Shown here piece by piece: positions 8,505 to 17,088 of a DNA stretch of 64,000 bases (position 1 is its first letter; the number at the start of each line of letters is the position of its first letter). Position numbers and translations under genes: made by a program. Below the pieces are notes generated by a model. That model saw only the letters and a list, made by a program, of their open reading frames with translations, did no database searches and was not told where the DNA came from. This stretch comes from Planctomycetota bacterium (lineage in GTDB: Bacteria > Planctomycetota > SZUA-567): positions 48,563 to 112,562 of the forward strand of contig JAGUZQ010000052.1 of the NCBI GenBank assembly GCA_020060765.1, written 5' to 3'.

Positions 8505-10109
8505 ATGAAAGCATTTGGTCGGCGACCACGGGCATTATTACCCGTAGCGTTACTGCTGACCTGTTCTCTACTCGGCCTCAGCGGATGTAGCGAGCAGGTG
8601 GACAGGGTCACCGGTATCTTCAGCAAGCACGAGCCCGCGCCGAGCGCCGACCGCGACATCTCCGCCCTGGCTGCTCCCTCGACCACCGCCACTCCGGCTA
8701 CCGCCGGACAGAAAGGCGGCGTGCGCCGCTTCTGGAACAAATTTGTAAACTCTGACGAAAACAAGGCAAGCGGGAAGAAGGCGGAAACTACCGAGGTTAA
8801 ACAAGCCAAGCCGGATGAAACTTGCATCAGGGTCAAACTTTGCATGGACGGCAGCATCCAGCAGGAAAATCTCAGCGGCGACGAGCCGAAAAGGGCAGAA
8901 CCGGTCGCGCGCAAGGCCGGAGCGGAATTGATGCCTGAACTCGAAGCCAACGCACCGGTTCCCGCGCCTTCCCTGGGCGATGTTTTTGGCGACGACGCGA
9001 AGGCAGGAGACGGGGAAGCGGTTCCTCCCGCTCCTCTGCCAGAGCCGGAAATAGAGGATGTCAGACCCGTATTGAGAAATCCGGAACTTGGAGATGCGCC
9101 GGCAAAAGACAATTCCCGCCAGACAGTGAACGCGTCCGAGGATGTGGATTTCCGTTATCACATTCGCAGCGGCGACAGTCTCAACATCTCCATCCCCGGC
9201 GAAGCAGGCACTGCCCGGAGCGTGCCGGTGCAGCCCGATGGTTATGTTCGCTATCTTTACGATATCGAGCTGCTGGCGGCGGGAAAAACCTACAAGCAAC
9301 TTCACGACGAACTGCTGGTGAAACTGACCAAGTATTACAAGAATCCCCGCGTGACCGTGATCGGCGAAAGCTTCAAGGGCAACTCCGTGTTTGTCATGGG
9401 GCCGGTCTCGAATCCCGGAGCGCACGTGATCAACCGCGGCACGAAATTGCTTGACGTCCTGTCCTCGGCTGGGGTGCTCAGCCTGCTGCCGCAGATAGAC
9501 TCGGCTTCCGGGAGCATGAGCCGCCAGAGCGATGTGGTCGATCTGGACGGTGCCTATATCGCCCGCGACGACCGGGTGCTGGAGGTGGACTTCCGCAAGC
9601 TGCTGCTGCAGCGTGACCTCAAGAATAATAATATCCCGCTCAAACCCGGCGATTTCATCTTCATCCCGTCCAGCATCGGTACGGAGAAGAAGGTCTATCT
9701 CTGCGGCAGGATCGACACGCCCCAGGTGTATTACTACACTGGGTCGCTCAGCTTCATGGAGGCGATGCTGGTGGCGGGCGGTGCCGATACCGACGCCAGC
9801 GACGGCGGTGCTGGCGGCAACACCGCCAACGCCCGCAACTGTTACATCGTCCGCGGCAAGGAAAAGGAGCCGATCAAGGTCGACTGGCCCGCGATCCAGA
9901 TGGGCAAAAAGCCTGACATACAACTGGCGTCGGGAGATATTGTCTACGTGCCGGAACGCGCCTTGTCCTACGGTTCCCGCGTGACGACCAGCGTAATCAG
10001 GGAAATCCTGGCACCGTTGCAGTCGGTGATAGACTCCCACGAGATGACCAAGAACTACTACCGGCGCGAATGGCAGTTGCCCTCGCGCGGCAAGGCGAGA
10101 TTGAAGTAA
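8505..10109 (+). CDS. Polysaccharide export lipoprotein (Wza-like)
   Basis: 534 residues. The N-terminus is a lipoprotein signal with a lipobox LSGC, acylated Cys28. Residues 30-205 are a low-complexity Pro/Ala/Glu linker, unusually long for the family. The polysaccharide export domain begins near 212 (YHIRSGDSLNISIPGE) and includes the TVIGESFKGNSVFVMGPV strand region. Two SLBB-like beta-grasp repeats follow (about 300-480). It should form the periplasmic or outer-membrane export channel working with the Wzz/BY-kinase. AGGAG precedes the ATG. The 209-base gap from the kinase gene is filled with leader repeats, and a terminator follows, so this gene may be partly independently transcribed. 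Confidence 0.9.
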   Translation: MKAFGRRPRALLPVALLLTCSLLGLSGCSEQVDRVTGIFSKHEPAPSADRDISALAAPSTTATPATAGQKGGVRRFWNKFVNSDENKASGKKAETTEVKQAKPDETCIRVKLCMDGSIQQENLSGDEPKRAEPVARKAGAELMPELEANAPVPAPSLGDVFGDDAKAGDGEAVPPAPLPEPEIEDVRPVLRNPELGDAPAKDNSRQTVNASEDVDFRYHIRSGDSLNISIPGEAGTARSVPVQPDGYVRYLYDIELLAAGKTYKQLHDELLVKLTKYYKNPRVTVIGESFKGNSVFVMGPVSNPGAHVINRGTKLLDVLSSAGVLSLLPQIDSASGSMSRQSDVVDLDGAYIARDDRVLEVDFRKLLLQRDLKNNNIPLKPGDFIFIPSSIGTEKKVYLCGRIDTPQVYYYTGSLSFMEAMLVAGGADTDASDGGAGGNTANARNCYIVRGKEKEPIKVDWPAIQMGKKPDIQLASGDIVYVPERALSYGSRVTTSVIREILAPLQSVIDSHEMTKNYYRREWQLPSRGKARLK

Positions 10110-10123
10110 TCTGACTTCGCAGA

Positions 10124-10152
10124 AAATGCCCGGCGCAGGCCGGGCATTTTTT
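10124..10152. terminator. Bidirectional intrinsic terminator
   Basis: AAAATGCCCGGC and GCCGGGCATTTT pair around a GCAG loop, with T-runs on either strand. It separates the convergent wza-like gene and the histidine kinase gene, whose stop codon it overlaps. Confidence 0.93.
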
Positions 10153-11722
10153 ATTGGCGGGATTTGTTTTCCCGGAACACGGCGACCAGCCGGGAGACTT
10201 CCTGCAGGAAGTTGCGCAAGTCGAGCGGCCGTCTGATGGCCTGGGTCGCGCCGGCTTTGATGCAATCCTGCACGGTTTTGTGACTGAGCCGGGGGGTAGT
10301 TACCATGATGGGGGTGTAGGGGTTGTTCAGGCGCAGTGAGCCGACCAGTTCGCCGGGGGTGTTGTCTCCCAGCAGCACATCCAGCAGGATCAGGTCGAAA
10401 TAGCGGTCTTCAGTGGCGCTGACGGCGTCGGCGGCGTTGTTGACCGAGAATATCTTGTAACCAGAGCGATCCAGCACGGTTTCCATCACGTCCAGCATGA
10501 TTTTATCTGATTCGGCCAGTAGTATCCTGTCTTGAAAATCCTTCAGCTTATCGAGCGACTGTTTCCGCGCCGGAGATGCCCCGCCCGGATTTTTGGTGTA
10601 GAGGTCGGTCAGGAAAAGCAGTTTCGCGTGGTTGACTGGTTTGGCCAGGCAGCAGGCCGCGCCCATGCTCAGGGCTTCACGCGCCATTTCCGGCGAGTAG
10701 CCGGCGGTTATCATAACTACCGGCGGGATTTCGTAATCCCGGCCGATGGCGGCGAGATGTTTCAGCATTTCCGTGCCGCTCATCTGCGGCATCATCTGGT
10801 CGAGCAGGATCAGGTCTAATTCCTGGTTGAAGAATATGTTCATCGCCTCCTTGCCGTTTTCGGCGGTGACCACCTCGTAGTTGGCCTTGGCCAGAATGGT
10901 GGTGAATATCCGGCGGATAGTGGGATCGTCGTCCACTACTAGAATGCTGCGCCTTGTTTCGACCAGAAGCGCGACCGGGGGGAAGGCCAGGCGCACTTCA
11001 GTGCCGAAGCCCTCCTCGGAATGGATATCCAGAGAGCCGCCCAGGGTAGAGATAATGCCGTCAGCCACCGAAAGACCCAGACCCTTGGCGTGGGGCAGGT
11101 GGCCGATGGCAAGCGAACCTTTGGTGGTGAAGAACGGAATTTTGGCCTGTTCGATCTGGCGGGCGTTCATGCCAGCGCCATTGTCCTTGATACGCAAAAC
11201 GGCCTCGCCGTCCTCGGTGCTGGTGGTGACGGTCAGCAGGCGCGGCGGATCTTCTCTTTCCGCCACCGCTTCCGCCGCATTTTGCAGAATATCCAGCATT
11301 GCCACGCAGAACAGGGCGGGGTCGAGACTGATCGGAGGCGCGCTGTTGAAATTGGTTTCCACGGCAATCTTTTTTTCGCGCATCCCTTCGCGCCAGAGAC
11401 CCAGCACATCCTCGACCGTGGAGTTAAGTTCCACCGTCTCCCACTGGGGCTTGTCGGAATGGGAGAAATGCTGAAGCCGCCGCACGATTTCCCCGCCCCG
11501 CTTGGCTGCTTGAAGGTTAGCTTTGAACGCCCGTTCCATCAGATCGCGATCCTGCATATTGTCTTCCAGAGCCATCTGGGAATAACCTTGCACAGCCACC
11601 AGCAGGTTGTTGAATTCGTGCGCCACTCCTGCCGCAATTGTTTCCAGAGCGCGCAGTTGGCGGTCGATCAGATAAGTTCGACATTCCGCGAAAATACTGT
11701 CTTTTTCCGGTTCTTCCGCCAT
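10151..11722 (-). CDS. Cytoplasmic hybrid histidine kinase with two receiver domains
   Basis: 523 residues with no membrane segment and essentially no sensor domain. The HisKA H-box AGVAHEFNNLL places the phospho-acceptor at His35. The HATPase domain has an N-box around Asn148, a G1 box DNGAGM and a G2 box GLGLS. Receiver 1 (about 258-375) is complete, with the DDD acidic pocket 264-266, Asp308, Thr339 and Lys361. Receiver 2 (about 398-515) keeps Asp448, but the conserved Lys position reads Arg (IRRPL), so its switching may be altered. The input must come from a partner or from the cytosol. It ends at the shared terminator after the export operon, but co-function is not shown. Confidence 0.9.
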   Translation of the reverse strand: MAEEPEKDSIFAECRTYLIDRQLRALETIAAGVAHEFNNLLVAVQGYSQMALEDNMQDRDLMERAFKANLQAAKRGGEIVRRLQHFSHSDKPQWETVELNSTVEDVLGLWREGMREKKIAVETNFNSAPPISLDPALFCVAMLDILQNAAEAVAEREDPPRLLTVTTSTEDGEAVLRIKDNGAGMNARQIEQAKIPFFTTKGSLAIGHLPHAKGLGLSVADGIISTLGGSLDIHSEEGFGTEVRLAFPPVALLVETRRSILVVDDDPTIRRIFTTILAKANYEVVTAENGKEAMNIFFNQELDLILLDQMMPQMSGTEMLKHLAAIGRDYEIPPVVMITAGYSPEMAREALSMGAACCLAKPVNHAKLLFLTDLYTKNPGGASPARKQSLDKLKDFQDRILLAESDKIMLDVMETVLDRSGYKIFSVNNAADAVSATEDRYFDLILLDVLLGDNTPGELVGSLRLNNPYTPIMVTTPRLSHKTVQDCIKAGATQAIRRPLDLRNFLQEVSRLVAVFRENKSRQ

Positions 11723-11912
11723 CTTTCCACCCTTTACAAATAATCAGGCAAATAAAATCGAATGATCTTCTAACAATTAGTATGCCAGAAAGCGACCTGG
11801 TTTTAGGTGCATTTCAGCGTTTTGGCAGATTTTGAAGTATATATTTATACAGCAAAAATAAGCTTCTGTGTGTTTCTACACACCAGGGTGGTGGTGCAAT
11901 ATGCGGAAAAAT

Positions 11913-11941
11913 TTGTCTGTCGCGGAAAAATGTGCTATGCT
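11913..11941 (+). promoter_or_regulatory. Probable sigma-70 promoter for trkA-trkH
   Basis: TTGTCT (11913-11918) and TATGCT (11936-11941) are separated by exactly 17 bases and lie 46 bases before the trkA start. Each box matches consensus at four of six positions. Confidence 0.6.
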
Positions 11942-11987
11942 TTTTCTTGGCTAGGATTTTTGCGGCCGGGAGTCAGGGAGCGGAAAA

Positions 11988-13343
11988 ATGAAAATCGCGA
12001 TTGTCGGCGCGGGCAGGATGGGTTTCAGTCTGGCCAGGCAGCTTGATCTGGAAGGCCACGAGGTATTTGTGATCGAGCGCAATCTCGACCTGGTCGAGCA
12101 GGTGAGCAGCCGCCTGGACGTAATGGCTATTGCCGGTTCCGGTTCGCAGATGCGAATACTGCGCGAGGCAGGGTTGGAGGATGCGGATCTGCTTATCGCC
12201 GCGACCGGTTCCGACGAGGTGAATATCGTCGCCTGTCTGCTGGCGCGGGAACTGGGGGTCAGGCGCCGCATCGCGCGCGTGGGCTCCAGCGATCTGGCGG
12301 AGGATTTGCGCGAAACCGACTGCGGCGTGCTGGGCGTGGACGAGTTCGTGCATCCCCAGCAGGTGGCGGTGAAGCGCCTGCGCCACATGGTGACCAGTCC
12401 CGGTACCGCAGAGTCGGCCGAGTTCGGCGAGGGCAGGATCGTGCTGCGTGCGTTGCGGGTGGAGGAAAACAGTCCTCTCTGCCGTGGCAGCCTGCAGCAA
12501 CTCCGAGACATGTTCGACCGGCCTTTCCTGGTCGCCGCCGTCAAGCGCAATCATGAACTGTTTGTTCCTTCCGGCGATTTCCAGCTGGATCAGGGTGACC
12601 TCGCTTACGTGGTGATGCGCGAGGAAAACCTGAACTCCTTTCTCGACGCTTTCGGCTTCGGTTCTGAGCAGGTAAAGCGGGTGCTGGTTTTCGGCGCAGG
12701 CAAGATGGGGCAGGACTTCTGCGCCTCCATCGAGCCGCTGGTGCGCGACGTCATGCTGGTGGATACCGATGAAGCTCTCTGCGCGCGCGCCGCCGAACGC
12801 CTGACCGACACTTCCGTGATTCACGGCTCCCCTTCCGACCGGTCGCTGTTGGAGGACCTGAAAATCGAAGGGGTCGACATGTTCCTGGCGATGAGCGACA
12901 GTGACGAGCAGAATCTCGCCCCTTCGCTGCTGGTCAAACGCTTGGGCGTTAAGCGCGCGATCATGCTGTCAGGGCATCCCGAACACGTGGAGCTGTTCGA
13001 GTCTTTGCCGCTGGACGGGGTAGTGTCTCCGCTGCTGCTGTCGGTCGGGGCGATTATCCGTTCCGTCCGGACAGGCACCGTGGTCTCGCTGTTTAATCTG
13101 GCGGGAACGCGGGGCGAGGCGCTGGAAGTCATCGCCACCGCAGGCGCGCGGGGGGTAGGCAGGCCGCTCAAGGATGTCAACCTGTCGCGCGGCATCGTGG
13201 TGGCAGCGGTGATGAACAACCGCGACGCCAGCGTGGCAGGAGGGCTGACAGTGGTCAATCCCGGTGACCGGGTGGTGTTGGTCGCGCAGCATCGCAAATG
13301 CGCCGAGGCGGTAGAGACTTTTTCCGGAGGCGGCGACAGTTGA
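11988..13343 (+). CDS. trkA: Trk potassium uptake regulatory protein TrkA
   Basis: A 451-residue peripheral membrane protein with the duplicated RCK architecture of TrkA. The first Rossmann fold opens with MKIAIVGAGRMGFSLA and the second with VLVFGAGKMGQDF (about 231), each followed by a TrkA-C type domain. Both glycine-rich NAD(H)-binding loops are intact, as are acidic residues after the second strand (VIERN, LVDTD). It gates the TrkH channel in response to nucleotides. The stop codon overlaps the trkH start in a TTGA, indicating translational coupling. Confidence 0.95.
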   Translation: MKIAIVGAGRMGFSLARQLDLEGHEVFVIERNLDLVEQVSSRLDVMAIAGSGSQMRILREAGLEDADLLIAATGSDEVNIVACLLARELGVRRRIARVGSSDLAEDLRETDCGVLGVDEFVHPQQVAVKRLRHMVTSPGTAESAEFGEGRIVLRALRVEENSPLCRGSLQQLRDMFDRPFLVAAVKRNHELFVPSGDFQLDQGDLAYVVMREENLNSFLDAFGFGSEQVKRVLVFGAGKMGQDFCASIEPLVRDVMLVDTDEALCARAAERLTDTSVIHGSPSDRSLLEDLKIEGVDMFLAMSDSDEQNLAPSLLVKRLGVKRAIMLSGHPEHVELFESLPLDGVVSPLLLSVGAIIRSVRTGTVVSLFNLAGTRGEALEVIATAGARGVGRPLKDVNLSRGIVVAAVMNNRDASVAGGLTVVNPGDRVVLVAQHRKCAEAVETFSGGGDS

Positions 13344-14971
13344 ACCTCAAGCTGGTAATTTATGTTTTAAGCGCGTTGTGCCTGATAGTCGCCGCGGCTA
13401 TGGCGCCGTCGCTGCTGCTGGCGGTGTTCGGGGCGGAACGGGAGTTTGTCGGCTGGAGAACTGCGCAGGCTTTTGCCGTCGGCATCGTCGTCAGCCTTGC
13501 GCTGGGCGCGGTTTTCCGCGGACTGACTTATAAAAACGCCAAGGATCATTTCACCGCTTCGGAAGGATTCGCCGTGGTGACGCTGGGCTGGCTCCTGCTG
13601 GCGGGGCTGGGCGCGATACCGCTGTATCTCTGCGCGGACAAAACCCCGCTGGCGCAGGTGGCTGATCTGCACCGCATTGGCGCGAGTCCCGGCGCATCAT
13701 TTTCCTACCTCGACGCCTATTTTGAAACCATGAGCGGCTTCACCACCACTGGTTCATCAATCTTCGGCACCTCGCGGGAATTGACTTCTGCTTCCGGCGC
13801 GGAGATCGGGCGCGGGTTTATCGAAGCGCTGCCGCAGAGTTTTCTGTTCTGGCGCAGTTTGACCCACTGGCTGGGCGGAATGGGCATTGTCGTGCTGTGC
13901 CTGGCGCTGCTGCCGACGCTGCACGCGGGGGGCTACCTGATGTTTCAGGCGGAAGTTCCCGGCCCCACCGCCGAGCGTCTGCGACCGCGCATTCGCGAGA
14001 CGGCGGCGGTGCTGTGGGGCGTATACGTGTTGCTGACGGCGGCGGAGACTATGCTGCTGTGGTTGGGAAAAATGCCGCTGTTCGATGCGCTCTGCCACAC
14101 TTTCGGAACCATGGCTACCGGCGGATTTTCCACCAAGGACGCCTCGATTGGTTATTATTCCGCCGATCTGAATGGACTGTACATCGAAGTCGTGATAGAT
14201 ATTTTCATGTTCCTGGCCGGGTGCAATTTCCTGCTGCATTTCCAGGCTTTGCGGGGCGACGTCAGGAGCTATTTCAAAAACGCCGAATTCCGGTTTTACT
14301 GTTTCGTGCTGGCCGCCTCCGCGCTGGCCCTGACGGTCGTTACCCGCTTTTCCGGTCTGCCCAATTATGGCGAGCTGGGCGCGTGTTTCCGCGATAGTAT
14401 TTTCCAGACTATTTCCATCACCACCACCACCGGGTTCTGCACCGCCGATTTCAATATCTGGCCGGGCATCGGGCGGGCGCTGATGGTGGCGCTGATGTTT
14501 TTCGGCGGCTGCACCGGCTCCACCGGCGGCGGGTTGAAACAGATGCGGATCATGGTGGTGGGCAAGTGCATCGTCCGCGAACTCAGGCGGATGCTGCGGC
14601 CGGGGCTGGCCAACTGCATCAGGATTGGCGAGGATGGTTTGCAGGAAAGGTTTGTTGCCAGCATTGTCGGCCTTACCCTGCTCTGGTTGCTGGTTTTCAT
14701 TTTGGCGACGGTGCTGGTGGCCGGTTGTCTGGGAGATGCCACCAATCCGTCGCACCCGCCGCATATCGACAGCCATATCACCATCTCCGTTACCGCTGTC
14801 GCGGCTACGCTCAACAACATCGGCCCGGGACTGTCGGGAGTGGGAGCGACGGCGAATTACGGCTGGATGACCGACTCGGCGAAATTCGTGCTGATTATCT
14901 GCATGTTGCTGGGGCGGCTGGAAATCTATTCGGTGGTGGTGCTGCTGCTGCCGCTGGCGTGGCGGAGGTAA
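13340..14971 (+). CDS. trkH: Trk potassium transporter membrane subunit TrkH
   Basis: A polytopic membrane protein of 543 residues counted from a TTG start at 13340. That TTG overlaps the trkA stop (TTGA) and has GGAGG 9 bases upstream; an in-frame ATG at 13298 lies deep inside trkA and is less likely. The four potassium-filter P-loops are visible: TTTGSSIFG, TMATGGFSTKD, TTTTGFCTADF and NNIGPGLSGVG. The arginine-containing helix GLKQMRIMVVGK follows the third loop, as in TrkH/KtrB. It works with TrkA in K+ uptake and osmotic adaptation. The start codon is inferred; the family is secure. Confidence 0.94.
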   Translation: MNLKLVIYVLSALCLIVAAAMAPSLLLAVFGAEREFVGWRTAQAFAVGIVVSLALGAVFRGLTYKNAKDHFTASEGFAVVTLGWLLLAGLGAIPLYLCADKTPLAQVADLHRIGASPGASFSYLDAYFETMSGFTTTGSSIFGTSRELTSASGAEIGRGFIEALPQSFLFWRSLTHWLGGMGIVVLCLALLPTLHAGGYLMFQAEVPGPTAERLRPRIRETAAVLWGVYVLLTAAETMLLWLGKMPLFDALCHTFGTMATGGFSTKDASIGYYSADLNGLYIEVVIDIFMFLAGCNFLLHFQALRGDVRSYFKNAEFRFYCFVLAASALALTVVTRFSGLPNYGELGACFRDSIFQTISITTTTGFCTADFNIWPGIGRALMVALMFFGGCTGSTGGGLKQMRIMVVGKCIVRELRRMLRPGLANCIRIGEDGLQERFVASIVGLTLLWLLVFILATVLVAGCLGDATNPSHPPHIDSHITISVTAVAATLNNIGPGLSGVGATANYGWMTDSAKFVLIICMLLGRLEIYSVVVLLLPLAWRR

Positions 14972-14972
14972 A

Positions 14973-15060
14973 GACTCCAGTCTCCAGTTTTTTCTGTCCG
15001 CGTTTTCAGGTGTCAAAGTACGCCGAAAACCAGCAATGGAGACTGGAAGCTGGAGACTTT
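14973..15060. repeat. Reiterated-word hairpin (CTCCAGT/CTGGAGA type)
   Basis: AGACTCCAGTCTCCAG at the left and GGAGACTGGAAGCTGGAGAC at the right can pair across about 45 bases, and a T-run follows. It fills the gap between the convergent trkH and zinc-ribbon genes and may end transcription. Its building unit, CTCCAGT, is reiterated in the same manner as the words in the hairpins at 337, 28988 and 47908. Confidence 0.65.
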
Positions 15061-16254
15061 TTATTTCTTCGTTTCCGGCAACGGGGCGGAGTAGAACCAT
15101 TTCCCGGTGCGTTGTTGCCAGACCCAGGTGACGGCGAAGGATTCTTTCTTGCCGCCGCCAAAAAGTCCACGCGTTGATTCCAGCCCTTCGAGATTCCGGT
15201 CGGCCAGTTCGTCCACCGTCACTTCCGCGCGGACAGAAACCTCGCCCTGGTTCTCGCTCAACTTGAAGCCGAGTACGTCAATCTGCCTGACTTTGCTGAC
15301 CTTGCCTTTGAGACTTTTTCCCGAGAGGATGAAGTCGCGGGTGTCGCGCTCCACCGCGAAGCCTTCGCCGATAAACTGTTCCAGCGCGTCGAGTGAATTG
15401 TCGGCGAGCGCGGTTTTAAAATTCTCCACCCGGTTTTCCAGCGCAGCCTGCGCGGAGCCGACGGCGAGACAGCGGTAGAGATTATGCAACGGGCTATATA
15501 ACAAGATGCCGATAATCAGGACAAGCAGCGCCGCGCCCGAATACATCAGCAGGACGCGCCGGGGGTCGACCGTGCGCCCCTCTCCTTTTTTCTTCAAGCT
15601 GGCCTTGCACTTGGGGCATTTTTTTGGCTTGCCCTCAAGCACGGCGTTGCAGGCGGGGCAGCGGTTCTGTTTCTGGTTGGGACGCAAGCCCGTTTTCATA
15701 TCCGCCATGCAGCGGCGGCAGCGGGCGGCGCCCTGAGGCTGTTCGTGTTTGCAGTTGGGACAGATAGCGATAGCCAGCGTGTCGCCCAGCTTCTGCCCGC
15801 AGAATTTGCAGGCGCGATCCTTGGACGAAACCGAGGCGAAACAGTTGGGGCACTCCACCGTCTTCGCCTCTTCCTGCGGCACGGTTCCGCGTACCAGCGA
15901 GCGGACGCGGTCGCACTCCTCCTGGCTGAGGACGCAACTTTTCACCAGTTCCACCCCGAGGCTGACGGCAGGGCCTTTTTTCGAGGACTTGACGATTTCG
16001 ATGACGGCTTTCTGCAGGAGGTCGGCGGGGACGATATCTCCTTCCAGCAGCGCCTTGGCGAAAATCTTGTCCCAGTCCTCCAGCCGGTAGCGGTCAAGCG
16101 CTTCGGCGAAAGTTATCTTCTTGAATTTGCGAGCCGGATCCGCTTCGGGTATGGTGATCGGCTCTCCGCACATGGGGCAGAGTATCTTGCGCCCAGCCAG
16201 TTTCGCCGGCAGGACGAGGATGTGGGCGCAATAGCCGCATTGGAATCTGGTCAT
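15061..16254 (-). CDS. Multi-zinc-ribbon single-pass membrane protein with an NTF2-like C-terminal domain
   Basis: 397 residues. Cysteine pairs define about four zinc ribbons: CGYC/CPMC (6-30), CPNC/CKFC (about 135-153), CPNC/CRRC (about 165-182) and CPAC/CPKC (about 198-214). A helical segment (43-130) lies between the first two. One membrane segment (about 233-252) follows a basic stretch. The extracytoplasmic part (260-397) has the alpha-then-sheet pattern of NTF2/SnoaL-type sensors, with a VTWVWQQRTGKWFYS end. It is the last gene of a minus-strand operon with the cNMP/FHA protein. The layout suggests transmembrane signalling. No enzyme motif is visible. Confidence 0.72.
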   Translation of the reverse strand: MTRFQCGYCAHILVLPAKLAGRKILCPMCGEPITIPEADPARKFKKITFAEALDRYRLEDWDKIFAKALLEGDIVPADLLQKAVIEIVKSSKKGPAVSLGVELVKSCVLSQEECDRVRSLVRGTVPQEEAKTVECPNCFASVSSKDRACKFCGQKLGDTLAIAICPNCKHEQPQGAARCRRCMADMKTGLRPNQKQNRCPACNAVLEGKPKKCPKCKASLKKKGEGRTVDPRRVLLMYSGAALLVLIIGILLYSPLHNLYRCLAVGSAQAALENRVENFKTALADNSLDALEQFIGEGFAVERDTRDFILSGKSLKGKVSKVRQIDVLGFKLSENQGEVSVRAEVTVDELADRNLEGLESTRGLFGGGKKESFAVTWVWQQRTGKWFYSAPLPETKK

Positions 16255-16258
16255 GGTT

Positions 16259-17011
16259 TCAGCCGCCTACGTGAAAAGTCAGCGTTACTCCGCCCAGCGT
16301 CACCTCGTCGTCTGGTGCAAGCATCAGCGAGTCCTCAATCTCCATGCCGTGAACCTGCGCTGTGCCATTGCGTGGCTCCAGGTAGATATTGCCGTCCTCG
16401 ATCTTGAGGAAAGCGTGTTGCTCCAACACCGTCGCGTCGGCGGTAGGCAGCGCCACGCGCAGCGCGTCGGCAGTGACAGATCCCTTGCTTTTTCCCACGA
16501 CTGCTTCGGCGTGGAAGATGGGAATTCTTTTTCCCTTGATGTCGCCCGCGATTATTTCGACATATCCCAGTTGCTTTTTTGCGGAAGACAGGAACAAGGC
16601 GAGGCGGTTGGCTTCTTCCAGCCGGTCGATCAAAACCTTGAAGATGGCGAAGGCGAGGTCGGGAATCTGCTGCACCAGCAGTTTCAACGCTTTCTCTTTC
16701 AGAAACAGCAGCCTGGTTTTTCCTTTTGCGCGCGCGCCTGCCGTGCGCCTGCCGCCGCCAAGTACAGCCATTTCGCCAAACATCTGTCCCGCGCCTAGCA
16801 CGGCGATGATATGGGCGCCGACGAAAATTTCAATCTCGCCTTCGACGACGACAAAAATCTCGTCGCCGGGTTCACCCTTGATCAGCAGCACCTCGCCGCC
16901 AGCGAGGTCGCGCTCGCCCATACGTCCGGCCATGGCCGCGAGGGTTTCCCTGTCCAGCATTTCGAAAATCCCGCGACCGAGGCTGTCGGCTTTTTCTTCC
17001 AGACTGAGCAT
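16259..17011 (-). CDS. Cyclic-nucleotide-binding domain plus FHA domain protein
   Basis: 250 residues, cytoplasmic. Residues about 15-130 form a CRP-type cNMP-binding jelly roll (LLIKGEPGDEIFVVVEGEIEIF, GQMFGEMAVLGG). The phosphate-binding cassette keeps the Glu of GEMA and the Arg of RRTAGARAK. There is no C-terminal HTH. Instead residues about 150-250 resemble a forkhead-associated phosphothreonine-binding domain (VVGKSKGSV, then ALPTADATVLEQHAFLKI, then NGTAQVHG), although the canonical Arg of GR is replaced by GK. It probably links a nucleotide signal to phosphoprotein recognition. Five bases separate it from the zinc-ribbon gene, so they are co-expressed. Confidence 0.78.
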   Translation of the reverse strand: MLSLEEKADSLGRGIFEMLDRETLAAMAGRMGERDLAGGEVLLIKGEPGDEIFVVVEGEIEIFVGAHIIAVLGAGQMFGEMAVLGGGRRTAGARAKGKTRLLFLKEKALKLLVQQIPDLAFAIFKVLIDRLEEANRLALFLSSAKKQLGYVEIIAGDIKGKRIPIFHAEAVVGKSKGSVTADALRVALPTADATVLEQHAFLKIEDGNIYLEPRNGTAQVHGMEIEDSLMLAPDDEVTLGGVTLTFHVGG

Positions 17012-17088
17012 GGTTGTCTCCGGTTATGTTTGCAATATGCCCGCGAAAATAATCATAACTCCCGCGGCGGTTCCAGGCAACATCAAAT

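Noticed and set aside
8568..10265. A 565-codon minus-strand frame opposite the wza-like gene
   Set aside because: The plus-strand protein is a recognisable export lipoprotein with a ribosome site; the opposite frame crosses a terminator and has no family resemblance.
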